From positions 124,001 to 188,000 of the forward strand of contig JAKPAG010000004.1 in the NCBI GenBank assembly GCA_029779535.1: a DNA stretch of 64,000 nucleotides, written 5' to 3'. The DNA comes from Pseudomonadota bacterium (GTDB lineage Bacteria > Pseudomonadota > Alphaproteobacteria > Sphingomonadales > Sphingomonadaceae). Below, piece after piece: positions 46,201-52,907 of this stretch (position 1 is its first letter; each line of letters opens with the position of its first letter). The notes under the pieces were generated by a model, which saw only the letters and a program-made list of their open reading frames with translations, did no database searches and was not told the DNA's origin. The translations under genes were made by a program, and so were the position numbers.

Positions 46201-46490
46201 GCAATTCGATCCTGCTGGTCGATTTCATCCGCCACGCCCGCACGCCTGACAAGAGCCTGCGCGAAACGCTGCTGGAAGCGGGCATGATCCGCTTCAAGCC
46301 GATCGTGCTGACCGCCTTGGCGGCGATGATCGGCGCGGCGGTGATCCTGACCGATCCGATCTTCCAGGGCCTGGCGATCTCGCTGTTGTTCGGGCTGGCT
46401 TCGTCCACGCTGCTGACCGTGCTGGTGATCCCGGCAATCTACGTGCTGCTGCGCGACGATGGCCGCCCCCTGACCGAAGGTGATGCATGA
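43275..46490 (+). CDS. RND-family efflux pump inner-membrane transporter
   Basis: 1071 residues, twelve predicted helices in two halves with large periplasmic loops after helices 1 and 7. The proton-relay aspartates are in SIGILVDDAIVMIENIARH (helix 4). N-terminal IPREEEPQISVPMVDIRV is typical of a subclass distinct from the AcrB drug pumps, often seen with ArsR/SqrR-type regulators. Substrate unknown; export of a sulfur-containing metabolite or stress-derived compound is inferred from the sulfide genes around it. Confidence 0.93.
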   Translation: MNLGISGRLTRATIQSPLTPLLLLAAMVVGLIATITIPREEEPQISVPMVDIRVMAPGLSAPEAIELVAKPLETIVKSVNGVEHVYTQAQDNGVLVTARFLVGSNQEDAVTRINEKIAANIDRIPVGIPPPQVTVRGISDVPIVVLTLTPRPGAPGQWNDQALFELAGKLRTELAKVDDVGLTFITGGQRMALRVVPDPARLAAHQVPLGSVIEAVSQANRAFPAGTVREGGQAVAVTAGQTLKTAEELGNLTVRSAGGAPVLLRDVATVQQGPTQDQARAWRWARDDTAGWVMTPAVSLAIAKRAGANAVTVSEQVVERLDLLKGKLVPESVSVAVTRNYGETANEKANELIFHLALATISIVVLIGFAIGWREAGVTAIVIPTTIMLTMFASKIMGFTINRVSLFALIFSIGILVDDAIVMIENIARHWGMADGRSRIDAAVDAVAEVGNPTIVATLTVVAALLPMLFVSGLMGPYMAPIPINASAAMVFSFFVAVIIAPWLMIRFAREALAHGEHDPHGGKLGALYRRYASRVIASRDSARRFLIAVGGATLVACSMFYFKAVTVKLLPFDNKSEVQLVLDMPEGTSLEMTGRVLEQAAAVVRRVPEVVAMEAYAGTSAPFNFNGLVRHYFLRAQPELGDLMVTLQPKGDRSRSSHEIAVDLREQLLKAVPLPAGASLKVVETPPGPPVLATLLAEIYGPDEQTRRQTAEQVEKLFKSVPYIVDVDNSFGTARPTLQLVPDRAKLDQYGLSERQLFDSIGALLGNTTVGHAPRGADRDPLPIELGLDQAQRSWSASLAATPVAVAPGGQLVPLGELVSARVVPGGQAMFRRDGRGAAMVLADLAGRYEAPIYGMLAVDDAVERFDWAQAGLTRPDVLLNGQPLDESKTSLLWDGEWEITWVTFRDMGAAFMVALLGIYVLVVGQFRSFKLPLVILTPIPLTLVGIVAGHMLFMAPFTATSMIGFIALAGIIVRNSILLVDFIRHARTPDKSLRETLLEAGMIRFKPIVLTALAAMIGAAVILTDPIFQGLAISLLFGLASSTLLTVLVIPAIYVLLRDDGRPLTEGDA

Positions 46491-46786
46491 AACCGGCCGA
46501 TCTTTCCCAGCTCAAGGCCAATTCGGCGCAGATGGCGGCCAAGCTCAAGGTGATGAGCCACCCCGAACGGCTGCTGATGCTGTGCCGGCTGGACGAGGGC
46601 GAGGCTTCGGTCAACGAGCTGGTCGGGCTGACCGGCTTGTCGCAATCGTCAGTGTCGCAGCACCTGGCCATGCTGCGCGAAGAAGGCGCGGTGGCCTGCC
46701 GGGCCGAGGCGCAGGCGCGGTTCTACAGCCTGCGCGATCCCGTTGTCAGCGGGATCATCCACGCCTTGTGCGAGTTGTGCGACTAG
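46487..46786 (+). CDS. ArsR-family repressor, SqrR/BigR-like
   Basis: 99-residue winged-helix protein. Recognition helix region LVGLTGLSQSSVSQHLAMLREEG is canonical for ArsR regulators. Cysteines occur at C33 (RLLMLCRLDEGE) and at C95 and C98 in the last helix (HALCELCD), close to the two redox cysteines of SqrR and BigR, which form a tetrasulfide with persulfides and release DNA. The metal-binding ELCVCD motif of ArsR metal sensors is absent. Overlaps the pump gene by ATGA; likely controls the divergent promoters near 41824. Confidence 0.88.
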   Translation: MKPADLSQLKANSAQMAAKLKVMSHPERLLMLCRLDEGEASVNELVGLTGLSQSSVSQHLAMLREEGAVACRAEAQARFYSLRDPVVSGIIHALCELCD

Positions 46787-46790
46787 GGCT

Positions 46791-48005
46791 CTATTCCCAG
46801 CCGCGTTCCAGGAACCGCTCGGCCATGCCGACCAGCAGCGCCGCGCCGCGCGGCATCACGGTTTCATCGACCACCATGCGCGGGGAATGGATCGAATGGC
46901 ACTGGTGCCAGTCGGCCCCTTCGTGCGCCACGCCCAGGAACAGCATCGCGCCGGGGACCTGTTCCAGCACATAGGAAAAGTCTTCCGCGCCCATGATCGG
47001 GCGCTCGAGTTCGCGCCACGCCGGCTCGCCGAACAACTCGCGCGTGGTCGCAGCGGCAAGGCCCACGGCGCGATCGTCGCAGATCGTTACCGGGAAGCCT
47101 TCGGTGATGGTCACTTCGGCGGACAGGTTGTGGGCGGCGGCGATGCCCATGGCCAACTGGCGCAGCGCATCGTGCAGCTTGATCCGGTGGCGCGGCGACA
47201 GGGTACGCAGCGTGCCTTTCAGGGTGGCGAAATCGGCAATCACGTTGTGCGCGGTGCCGGCCTCGATCCGCGCGACGGTGGCCACCACCGGGTCGTGCGC
47301 GTCGAACTGGCGGGTGATCATGGTCTGGATCGCCATGACGATTTCGCAGGCGACCGGCACCGGATCGTGCCCCTGGTGCGGCATCGAGGCGTGCCCGCCC
47401 GCGCCGCGCACCACGATGTCGAACTGGTCGGCCGCCGCCATCAGCGGCCCGGCGCGGCCCGCGACCAGCCCGTGCGGGGCATTGGGCATGACGTGCAGAG
47501 CAAAGGCCGCCTCGGGCAGGGGATGCCCGGCCTGGCCGCCCAGCAACCCGTCTTCCAGCATGTAGCGCGCGCCGTGGTGGCCTTCCTCGCCCGGCTGGAA
47601 CATGAACCGCACTTCGCCCTTCAGGCTGCCGGCCCGCGCGCACAGCAGCCGCACAGCCCCTGCCAGCATCGCGGTGTGGGCATCGTGCCCGCAGGCATGC
47701 ATGCAGCCATTGATGGTCGAGGCATAGGGCAGCCCGGTTTCCTCGGGCATCGGCAGGGCGTCCATGTCGCCGCGCAGCAGCACGATCCGGCCCGGACCCG
47801 CGCCCCCTTTCAGCGTCGCGACCAGCCCGGTGGTCGATGGTCCTTCGGCCCATTCGAGCGGCAGGTCGGCCAGCGCCGCGCGCACCTTGTCCCGGGTAAG
47901 GGGCGTGTGCAGCCCCAGTTCGGGTTCGGCATGGATCGCCCGGCGCAGCGCCACGATGTCGCCCGAAATGGCGCGTGCATCGTCAAGCAGCGATTCGTGC
48001 AGCAT
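46791..48005 (-). CDS. M20 family amidohydrolase (aminoacylase/hippurate hydrolase type)
   Basis: 404-residue metallohydrolase. Metal-binding segments: RGDMDALPMPEETGLPY, HACGHDAHTAMLAGA, QPGEEGHHGARYML, and AFALHVMPNAPHG; the dimerisation domain interrupts residues about 185-295. These enzymes remove acyl groups from N-acyl amino acids or indole-acetyl conjugates. ATG 48005. Convergent with the ArsR gene, five bases apart. Confidence 0.92.
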   Translation of the reverse strand: MLHESLLDDARAISGDIVALRRAIHAEPELGLHTPLTRDKVRAALADLPLEWAEGPSTTGLVATLKGGAGPGRIVLLRGDMDALPMPEETGLPYASTINGCMHACGHDAHTAMLAGAVRLLCARAGSLKGEVRFMFQPGEEGHHGARYMLEDGLLGGQAGHPLPEAAFALHVMPNAPHGLVAGRAGPLMAAADQFDIVVRGAGGHASMPHQGHDPVPVACEIVMAIQTMITRQFDAHDPVVATVARIEAGTAHNVIADFATLKGTLRTLSPRHRIKLHDALRQLAMGIAAAHNLSAEVTITEGFPVTICDDRAVGLAAATTRELFGEPAWRELERPIMGAEDFSYVLEQVPGAMLFLGVAHEGADWHQCHSIHSPRMVVDETVMPRGAALLVGMAERFLERGWE

Positions 48006-48062
48006 GGTCTTCTCCCGGCCTGTGATTGCCGGGGATGATAGCCAAGGCTGGCGCGGCGTCTA

Positions 48063-48082
48063 GGGGCCTGAACCTAGGCCCC
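48063..48082 (-). terminator. Hairpin at the end of the CDP-alcohol phosphatidyltransferase gene
   Basis: GGGGCCT (48063-48069) and AGGCCCC (48076-48082) form a perfect 7-bp stem with a six-base loop, overlapping the stop codon of the minus-strand gene. No T-tract follows, so termination is possible but unproven. Confidence 0.4.
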
Positions 48083-49027
48083 GATCCGCGCCGCGATGCG
48101 CTTGGCCGCGGCGTTGTGGCGCATCACCGACCAGACCAGCAGCAGGTTCAGCACCACGCCTTGATAAAGCATGTACCACGCAGGGGTGCCTGCAAACATC
48201 GACAGGCCCAGCACCACCGCGCGGGGATTGGGGCCCAGGATCTTGCACAGCAGCAGCAGTGGCTGGGTTTCCTCGCGCGCGATGCGGGCGATCCGGTCGA
48301 GCGCGGCGCGGTCCCCCTGCGCGGCCTGGACGGCGGCATCCACCCGCAGCGCATGTGGGGTCATGCCCGTGGCCACGCCCAGATAGGCCGAGACCAGGGC
48401 GGCAAACACACTGCGCGAGGTGGCCGAATCCTGCGCATCGTGCGACAGGCGGATCCACGGCGTGCCATAGACCCAGTACTGGTATTGCCGCCGCTGCACT
48501 TCGACGTGGTTGGCCTGAACCGCGTGGCTGATGCCGGCGAAGACCACCAGCGCCCAGGCGTGCCAGCCGCCAAACGTGCCGCCGATCCGGGTCATCACCC
48601 AGCCCATCACCAGGTACAGCACCACGTGGCTGAGATAGTCGCACAGCCCGTCGACCATTTCGCCGATCGGGCTGGACCGGCCGGTCATCCGGGCCAGATC
48701 GCCGTCCGCGCCGTCGACCACGTGCCAGGTCATGTGCAGGGCCATGCCCAGCGCGGCGGAGACTGGATAGCTCAGCCCGGCATAGGCCGCGCTGGCGGCG
48801 ATCACCATGCCCGCGCCCAGCACCGACACCATGTTGGGCGTGATCGGCGTGCGGGCCAGCGCCCGCGCCAGTTGCCAGGCCAGCGGGTGGTACAAGTACC
48901 AGTTCAGGGGATCCTGCAGCTCTCTTGGGCGAAGCGGCCGGTTCGGGGCTGGTTCAGGTCTGCCGCTTCCCGGATTGCCCCCCGGACCGGGCAGTGTGGC
49001 AGTCTCGATTGTCACAAATTGTATCAC
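48074..49027 (-). CDS. CDP-alcohol phosphatidyltransferase family protein
   Basis: 317-residue membrane enzyme. The CDP-alcohol phosphotransferase signature D(x2)DG(x2)AR(x8)G(x3)D(x3)D is intact: DGADGDLARMTGRSSPIGEM followed by VDGLCD, at about residues 104-130. Hydrophobic segments follow. Transfers a phospho-group from a CDP-activated alcohol to a second alcohol. Its neighbours are inositol genes, so an inositol phosphodiester or phosphatidylinositol-type product is inferred. GTG 49027 touches a GGGGAGGA run; GTG 49015 is the alternative. Confidence 0.86.
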   Translation of the reverse strand: MIQFVTIETATLPGPGGNPGSGRPEPAPNRPLRPRELQDPLNWYLYHPLAWQLARALARTPITPNMVSVLGAGMVIAASAAYAGLSYPVSAALGMALHMTWHVVDGADGDLARMTGRSSPIGEMVDGLCDYLSHVVLYLVMGWVMTRIGGTFGGWHAWALVVFAGISHAVQANHVEVQRRQYQYWVYGTPWIRLSHDAQDSATSRSVFAALVSAYLGVATGMTPHALRVDAAVQAAQGDRAALDRIARIAREETQPLLLLCKILGPNPRAVVLGLSMFAGTPAWYMLYQGVVLNLLLVWSVMRHNAAAKRIAARIGA

Positions 49028-49143
49028 TCCTCCCCGTGCCCTTGCACAGTTGGCGTCGGGCTGATAGCGATTTTTCCAGGGGCGGAACAGCGGGCGTCGG
49101 TCACAATCCGCGTACAGCGGCCAAAACAGGGCAGGAGGGCACG
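49028..49143. promoter_or_regulatory. Divergent region between the two CDP-alcohol transferase genes
   Basis: About 116-134 bases between divergent starts, expected to hold promoters for the two transferase units. A strong AGGAGG at 49133-49138 belongs to the plus gene. No operator recognised. Confidence 0.4.
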
Positions 49144-49161
49144 ATTACAATTCGTGCTGTA

Positions 49162-50211
49162 GTGGCAGTGTTTCCGAGTGCGGCAGCGGCTTGCACCATG
49201 GTGGCCGGCCTGCCGGCGATCGTGCGCGCCCTGCACACGCTGGCCCGGGCGAAGTGCGGCCGGGCGGTGGTGATCGCCCCCGGATTGGACCGGATGCCCG
49301 CTCCCGTGGCGACCGAGGCGGCGCGGCTGGTCCCCGAGTTGGGCTGGGCGGTGGCCGCCTCCGGAGACAACCTCGCCGACCTGCCCGCCGACACGCCCGT
49401 CCTGCAGGCCGAAACACTGGTCGCCGGGGCGCTGCCCGACCTGGCGGGCGCGGCGCGGCTGGGCGGTGGCCCCGCGGCGCTTGCCCCGATGCCCGAAGTC
49501 CTGTCGCGGCGCGCGCTGGCCGCGGCGGCGCGGCAGATCATCAAGGCCACGGCCAAGCCGGGCGACGGGATCGTCTCGCGCCATGTCAACCGCCCGATCT
49601 CGCAGGCCTGTTCGCGGCTGGTGCTGCGGCTGTTCCCCCATGCCCGGCCGCTGCACGCCACCTTCGGCACGGCGGCCTTGGCGCTGGCCATGACTGCCGC
49701 GCTGCTGTCCGGCACGCCTGCCGGGCTGGTCGCGGGGGCGCTGCTGTTCCAGGCAGCCTCGATCTTCGACGGGGTCGACGGCGAAATCGCCCGTGCCACC
49801 TTGCGCGCATCGCCGCGGGGGGCGGCGCTCGATTCCCTGGTCGATGCCCTGACCAACCTGGCCTGCGTTGCCGGGGTGTCGTGGAACCTCTATTGCCAGG
49901 GTCAGGGCCGGGCGGCTATGGCCGGCGCGGCCGGACTGGTGGTGATGGGGCTGGGCCTGTGGATCCTGGGACGGCATAGCCGCAGGAGCGCCGAAGGCAT
50001 GACCTTCAACGCTCTCAAGGACCGGTTCAGCCAGCGGCCTTCCCGGCTGAAGCAATGGCTGACCTGGCTGACCATGCGCGATTTTTACGCGCTGGTCGGC
50101 GCCGTGCTGATTGCATCGGGCTTCGCAGCCTTTGCACTTTATGCATTTGCAGTTGTCGCGGCGGGGTGGTTCATCGTGGTCGTGACCGTCATGACGCGAG
50201 AACCGGCTTGA
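49162..50211 (+). CDS. Second CDP-alcohol phosphatidyltransferase with N-terminal nucleotidyltransferase-like segment
   Basis: 349-residue protein from GTG 49162. Residues about 195-225 carry the signature DGVDGEIARATLRASPRGAA then LDSLVD, with hydrophobic helices around and after it. The first 150 residues look like a Rossmann-type nucleotidyltransferase remnant (VFPSAAAACTMVAGLPAIV, RAVVIAPG) without the GxGxR loop. This domain pair resembles the fused IPCT/DIPPS enzymes of di-inositol-phosphate synthesis. AGGAGG at 49133-49138 suits an ATT codon at 49144 better than any GTG, so the true start may be a rare ATT. Followed by inositol-3-phosphate synthase. Confidence 0.82.
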   Translation: MAVFPSAAAACTMVAGLPAIVRALHTLARAKCGRAVVIAPGLDRMPAPVATEAARLVPELGWAVAASGDNLADLPADTPVLQAETLVAGALPDLAGAARLGGGPAALAPMPEVLSRRALAAAARQIIKATAKPGDGIVSRHVNRPISQACSRLVLRLFPHARPLHATFGTAALALAMTAALLSGTPAGLVAGALLFQAASIFDGVDGEIARATLRASPRGAALDSLVDALTNLACVAGVSWNLYCQGQGRAAMAGAAGLVVMGLGLWILGRHSRRSAEGMTFNALKDRFSQRPSRLKQWLTWLTMRDFYALVGAVLIASGFAAFALYAFAVVAAGWFIVVVTVMTREPA

Positions 50212-50305
50212 CCTGCGCTAAAACACTTGCTTTTGGCGCGCGATTTAACAATGAGGCGTGTTTCACTTGAACCGCGCCGTCACGCTCGGAAGGGATCGAA
50301 CCATA

Positions 50306-51406
50306 ATGAAGCCTATCAAGGTCGCCATGATTGGTGTGGGCAACTGCGCCAGCTCGCTGGTGCAGGGCGTTGCCTATTATCGCCAGAACAACAGCTCGCA
50401 GGGCCTGATCCACGACAAGATCGGCGGCTATGGCGCGGGTGACGTTGACTTCGTGCTCGGCATCGACGTCGATGCGCGCAAGGTCGGCAAGGACATCGCC
50501 GAGGCGATCTTCGCCCAGCCGAACAACACCAAGGTGTTCAAGCCGGACGTGCCGGCCACCGGCGCCAAGGTGATCATGGGCAAGGTGTCGGACGGCGTTG
50601 CCCCGCACATGACCACGGTCGGCGAGAAGGGCTTCATCGTTGCCGACGAACCGGAAGCCGACAAGGCCCGCATCGTTGCGGCGATCAAGGATTCGGGCGC
50701 CGACGTGCTCGTCAACTTCCTGCCGGTCGGTTCGCAGGAAGCGACCGAATTCTACATGGATTGCGCGCTGGAAGCGGGCGTTGCGGTGGTCAACTGCATG
50801 CCGGTGTTCATCGCCAGCCGCCCGGACTGGGAAGCCAAGTTCCGCGCCAAGAACATCCCGATCGTGGGTGACGACATCAAGGCCCAGGTTGGCGCCACGA
50901 TCGTCCACCGCGTGCTGTCCAGCCTGTTCGCCGCCCGCGGCGTGACGGTGGAACGCACCTACCAGCTCAACACCGGCGGCAACACCGACTTCATGAACAT
51001 GCTCGACCGTCAGCGTCTGGGCAGCAAGAAGGAATCGAAGACCGAGGCGGTGCAGGCCATGCTCGCCCAGCGTCTCGAAGACGAAAACATCCACGTCGGC
51101 CCGTCGGACTATGTTCCCTGGCAGAAGGACAACAAGCTGTGCTTCCTGCGCCTCGAAGGGCTGCAGTGGGGCAACGTCCCGATGGAACTGGAACTGCGCC
51201 TCTCGGTCGAAGACAGCCCGAACTCGGCGGCTTGCGTCATGGACGCGATCCGCTGCGCCAAGGTTGCCCTGGAACGCGGTGAAGGCGGTGCGCTGATCGG
51301 CCCGTCGGCCTACTTCTGCAAGCACCCGCCGCAGCAGTTCAACGACGATCTGGCCGCCCAGATGGTCGACGAATACATCACCGAAGCGCCGCTGGCGGCC
51401 GAATAA
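50306..51406 (+). CDS. ino1: Inositol-3-phosphate synthase
   Basis: 366-residue NAD-dependent enzyme that cyclises glucose-6-phosphate to inositol-3-phosphate. Length and segments match the short bacterial (actinobacterial-type) form: VAMIGVGNCASSLVQG (NAD loop), FLPVGSQEATEFYMDCAL, VNCMPVFIAS, DDIKAQVGATIVHRVL, LNTGGNTDFMNML and LEGLQWGNVPMELELRLSVE. ATG 50306 has GGAAGGGA about 11 bases upstream. Codon use is strongly biased, suggesting high expression. Confidence 0.95.
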   Translation: MKPIKVAMIGVGNCASSLVQGVAYYRQNNSSQGLIHDKIGGYGAGDVDFVLGIDVDARKVGKDIAEAIFAQPNNTKVFKPDVPATGAKVIMGKVSDGVAPHMTTVGEKGFIVADEPEADKARIVAAIKDSGADVLVNFLPVGSQEATEFYMDCALEAGVAVVNCMPVFIASRPDWEAKFRAKNIPIVGDDIKAQVGATIVHRVLSSLFAARGVTVERTYQLNTGGNTDFMNMLDRQRLGSKKESKTEAVQAMLAQRLEDENIHVGPSDYVPWQKDNKLCFLRLEGLQWGNVPMELELRLSVEDSPNSAACVMDAIRCAKVALERGEGGALIGPSAYFCKHPPQQFNDDLAAQMVDEYITEAPLAAE

Positions 51407-51427
51407 GCCCCGCAGCCTCTCGCTTTG

Positions 51428-51460
51428 ACGGCGCCGGTCGGTTCTGCTGACCGGCGCCGT
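51428..51460 (+). terminator. Strong hairpin after inositol-3-phosphate synthase
   Basis: ACGGCGCCGGTC (51428-51439) and GACCGGCGCCGT (51449-51460) pair as a perfect 12-bp stem with a nine-base loop, 21 bases after the ino1 stop. The following TTCGCATTT is only weakly T-rich. It probably limits read-through into the nucleotidyltransferase gene at 51487. Confidence 0.65.
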
Positions 51461-51486
51461 TCGCATTTACGGGAAAGCCACAGGCC

Positions 51487-52233
51487 ATGGATGCCCTGAT
51501 CATTGCCGCCGGATTCGGCAGCCGTTTGCGCGACTTGTCCGATTCCAAGCCGCTCACCCCTGTCGCGGGGGTTGCCCTGCTTGAACTGGGCGCCCGCCAG
51601 GCGCGTGCCGCCGGGGCGCAGCGGGTGGTGGTGGTCACCGGGCACGAGGCCGAACGGATCGAGGCATTCCTGCCCGGGCTGTCAGACCGGATCGGCATTC
51701 CGGTGGTGGCGCAGCGGGTGGCGGACTGGTCGAAGCCGAACGGCTGGTCGGTCATGGCCGGGGCCAGCGCGATTGATGGCAACTACCTGCTGATGATGTC
51801 CGATCACATCTTTTCCGCTGGCATCCTGCGCGATCTGGCCCGTCAGCACGGCGCGGACCGCGGGGTGACCCTGGCGGTCGACCGGCGCTGCGACAATCCG
51901 CTGGTCGATCCGGACGACGCCACTTGGGTGCGGCTGGACCAGCGCGGCTTCATCCGCGCGATCGGCAAGACCATTCCCGAATACGACGCGGTCGATTGCG
52001 GCGCGTTCCTCGCCACGCCCGAACTGGCCCAGGCGATCCAGGCGGCGATCGACGCCGGGCAGGCGGGCAGCCTGTCCGAAGGGATGCAGCGCCTGGCCGA
52101 TGCGGGCCGCGCGGCGACGATGGAGATTGGCGGGGCCTGGTGGCTCGACGTCGACGATCCGCGCGCGCACGAATTGGCCGAGGCCCAGGCCCCGGTCGAA
52201 TTGGCCGAAGTGTACCAGGCAGCCCGCGCCTAG
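51487..52233 (+). CDS. Sugar/inositol-phosphate nucleotidyltransferase (IPCT-like)
   Basis: 248-residue NTP transferase: N-terminal LIIAAGFGSRLRDLSDSKPL binds the nucleotide; LLMMSDHIFSAGILRDL supplies the metal aspartate; IGKTIPEYDAVDCGAF and the NGWSVMAGAS loop resemble inositol-1-phosphate cytidylyltransferases. It would make CDP-inositol from inositol phosphate produced by the upstream synthase. The exact nucleotide (CTP or other) is not provable from motifs alone. Confidence 0.85.
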   Translation: MDALIIAAGFGSRLRDLSDSKPLTPVAGVALLELGARQARAAGAQRVVVVTGHEAERIEAFLPGLSDRIGIPVVAQRVADWSKPNGWSVMAGASAIDGNYLLMMSDHIFSAGILRDLARQHGADRGVTLAVDRRCDNPLVDPDDATWVRLDQRGFIRAIGKTIPEYDAVDCGAFLATPELAQAIQAAIDAGQAGSLSEGMQRLADAGRAATMEIGGAWWLDVDDPRAHELAEAQAPVELAEVYQAARA

Positions 52234-52246
52234 GGTCAGGCCCTAG
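52230..52246. terminator. Short inverted repeat between convergent gene ends
   Basis: CTAGGG-TCAGG-CCCTAG overlaps the stop codons of the nucleotidyltransferase (plus) and the DUF2141 gene (minus). A 6-bp stem at converging ends could act as a bidirectional terminator, though without T-tracts. Confidence 0.4.
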
Positions 52247-52755
52247 GGATACTTCATGTGGACCCGGGTGGTCAGCCCGGACTTGGGCACGTTCAGCCGT
52301 ACCGACTTGAAGGTCGGCAGGCCCGCCAGGGTTGCCGGGTTGTTCGAAAAGCCGAACCCTTCGGCCGGAAAGCCGATCCCGGTGCGGTCGAACGAGCGGT
52401 TGGCGTTTTCATCGTGGTACAGCGCCAGGGCATAGACCCCGGTGCGCGGCACGAAGATGCAGGCCCGCGTGGTGCCGGACTGGGCATCGACCCGCCCGAC
52501 ATACAGCGAACCGCGCTTGACCAGGAACTTGCTGGCATCGTCGGCATAAAGCGTCACCGCGACCAGGCCGTTGCTGTTGCGCACGCCATCGACCACCACG
52601 TTCAGCCAGGTCTGGCTGGCGGGACCGGTGCAGCCTGGCGGGGGTGTTGCGGCCGCGGGCGAGGCATCGGCGCCAGTCGTGCCCAGCACGGCAGCACCCA
52701 GCGCCAGCGGGACAAACAGCGCGGCCAGCGCGCGCACGGACTTGTGCTTCATCAT
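52243..52755 (-). CDS. DUF2141 domain secreted protein
   Basis: 170-residue protein with a Sec signal peptide (residues 1-33, cut near ADA-SP). The mature part matches DUF2141: LNVVVDGVRNSNGLVAVTLY, GVYALALYHDENANRSFDRT and GIGFPAEGFGFSNNP. The family is small, beta-rich and of unknown function, common in Sphingomonadales. ATG 52755 with AGGATCGAG upstream; an ATG at 52752 is adjacent. Confidence 0.9.
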   Translation of the reverse strand: MMKHKSVRALAALFVPLALGAAVLGTTGADASPAAATPPPGCTGPASQTWLNVVVDGVRNSNGLVAVTLYADDASKFLVKRGSLYVGRVDAQSGTTRACIFVPRTGVYALALYHDENANRSFDRTGIGFPAEGFGFSNNPATLAGLPTFKSVRLNVPKSGLTTRVHMKYP

Positions 52756-52907
52756 CGTTGCTCGATCCTGTCTGGAAACTGGCCTCAACCGGTCAGGGTG
52801 CCGCCCTGCAACCATGCTGCTTTCACCATTGCCGGTGGCCGTGTTCCTTCCCCAATGCGATTCGCGCGCTTAATATGAACTGAATTGGGCGGAAATGGGA
52901 TTGTCAG
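52756..52907. other. Intergenic gap between RiPP exporter and DUF2141 gene
   Basis: 152 bases between two minus-strand genes. It should contain the DUF2141 promoter and the end of the RiPP operon. No hairpin with a T-tract was found. Confidence 0.3.

Noticed and set aside
46487..46786. Arsenic or metal-sensing ArsR
   Set aside because: The ELCVCD metal site in the recognition helix is absent; cysteine positions match persulfide sensors and no arsenic genes are near.
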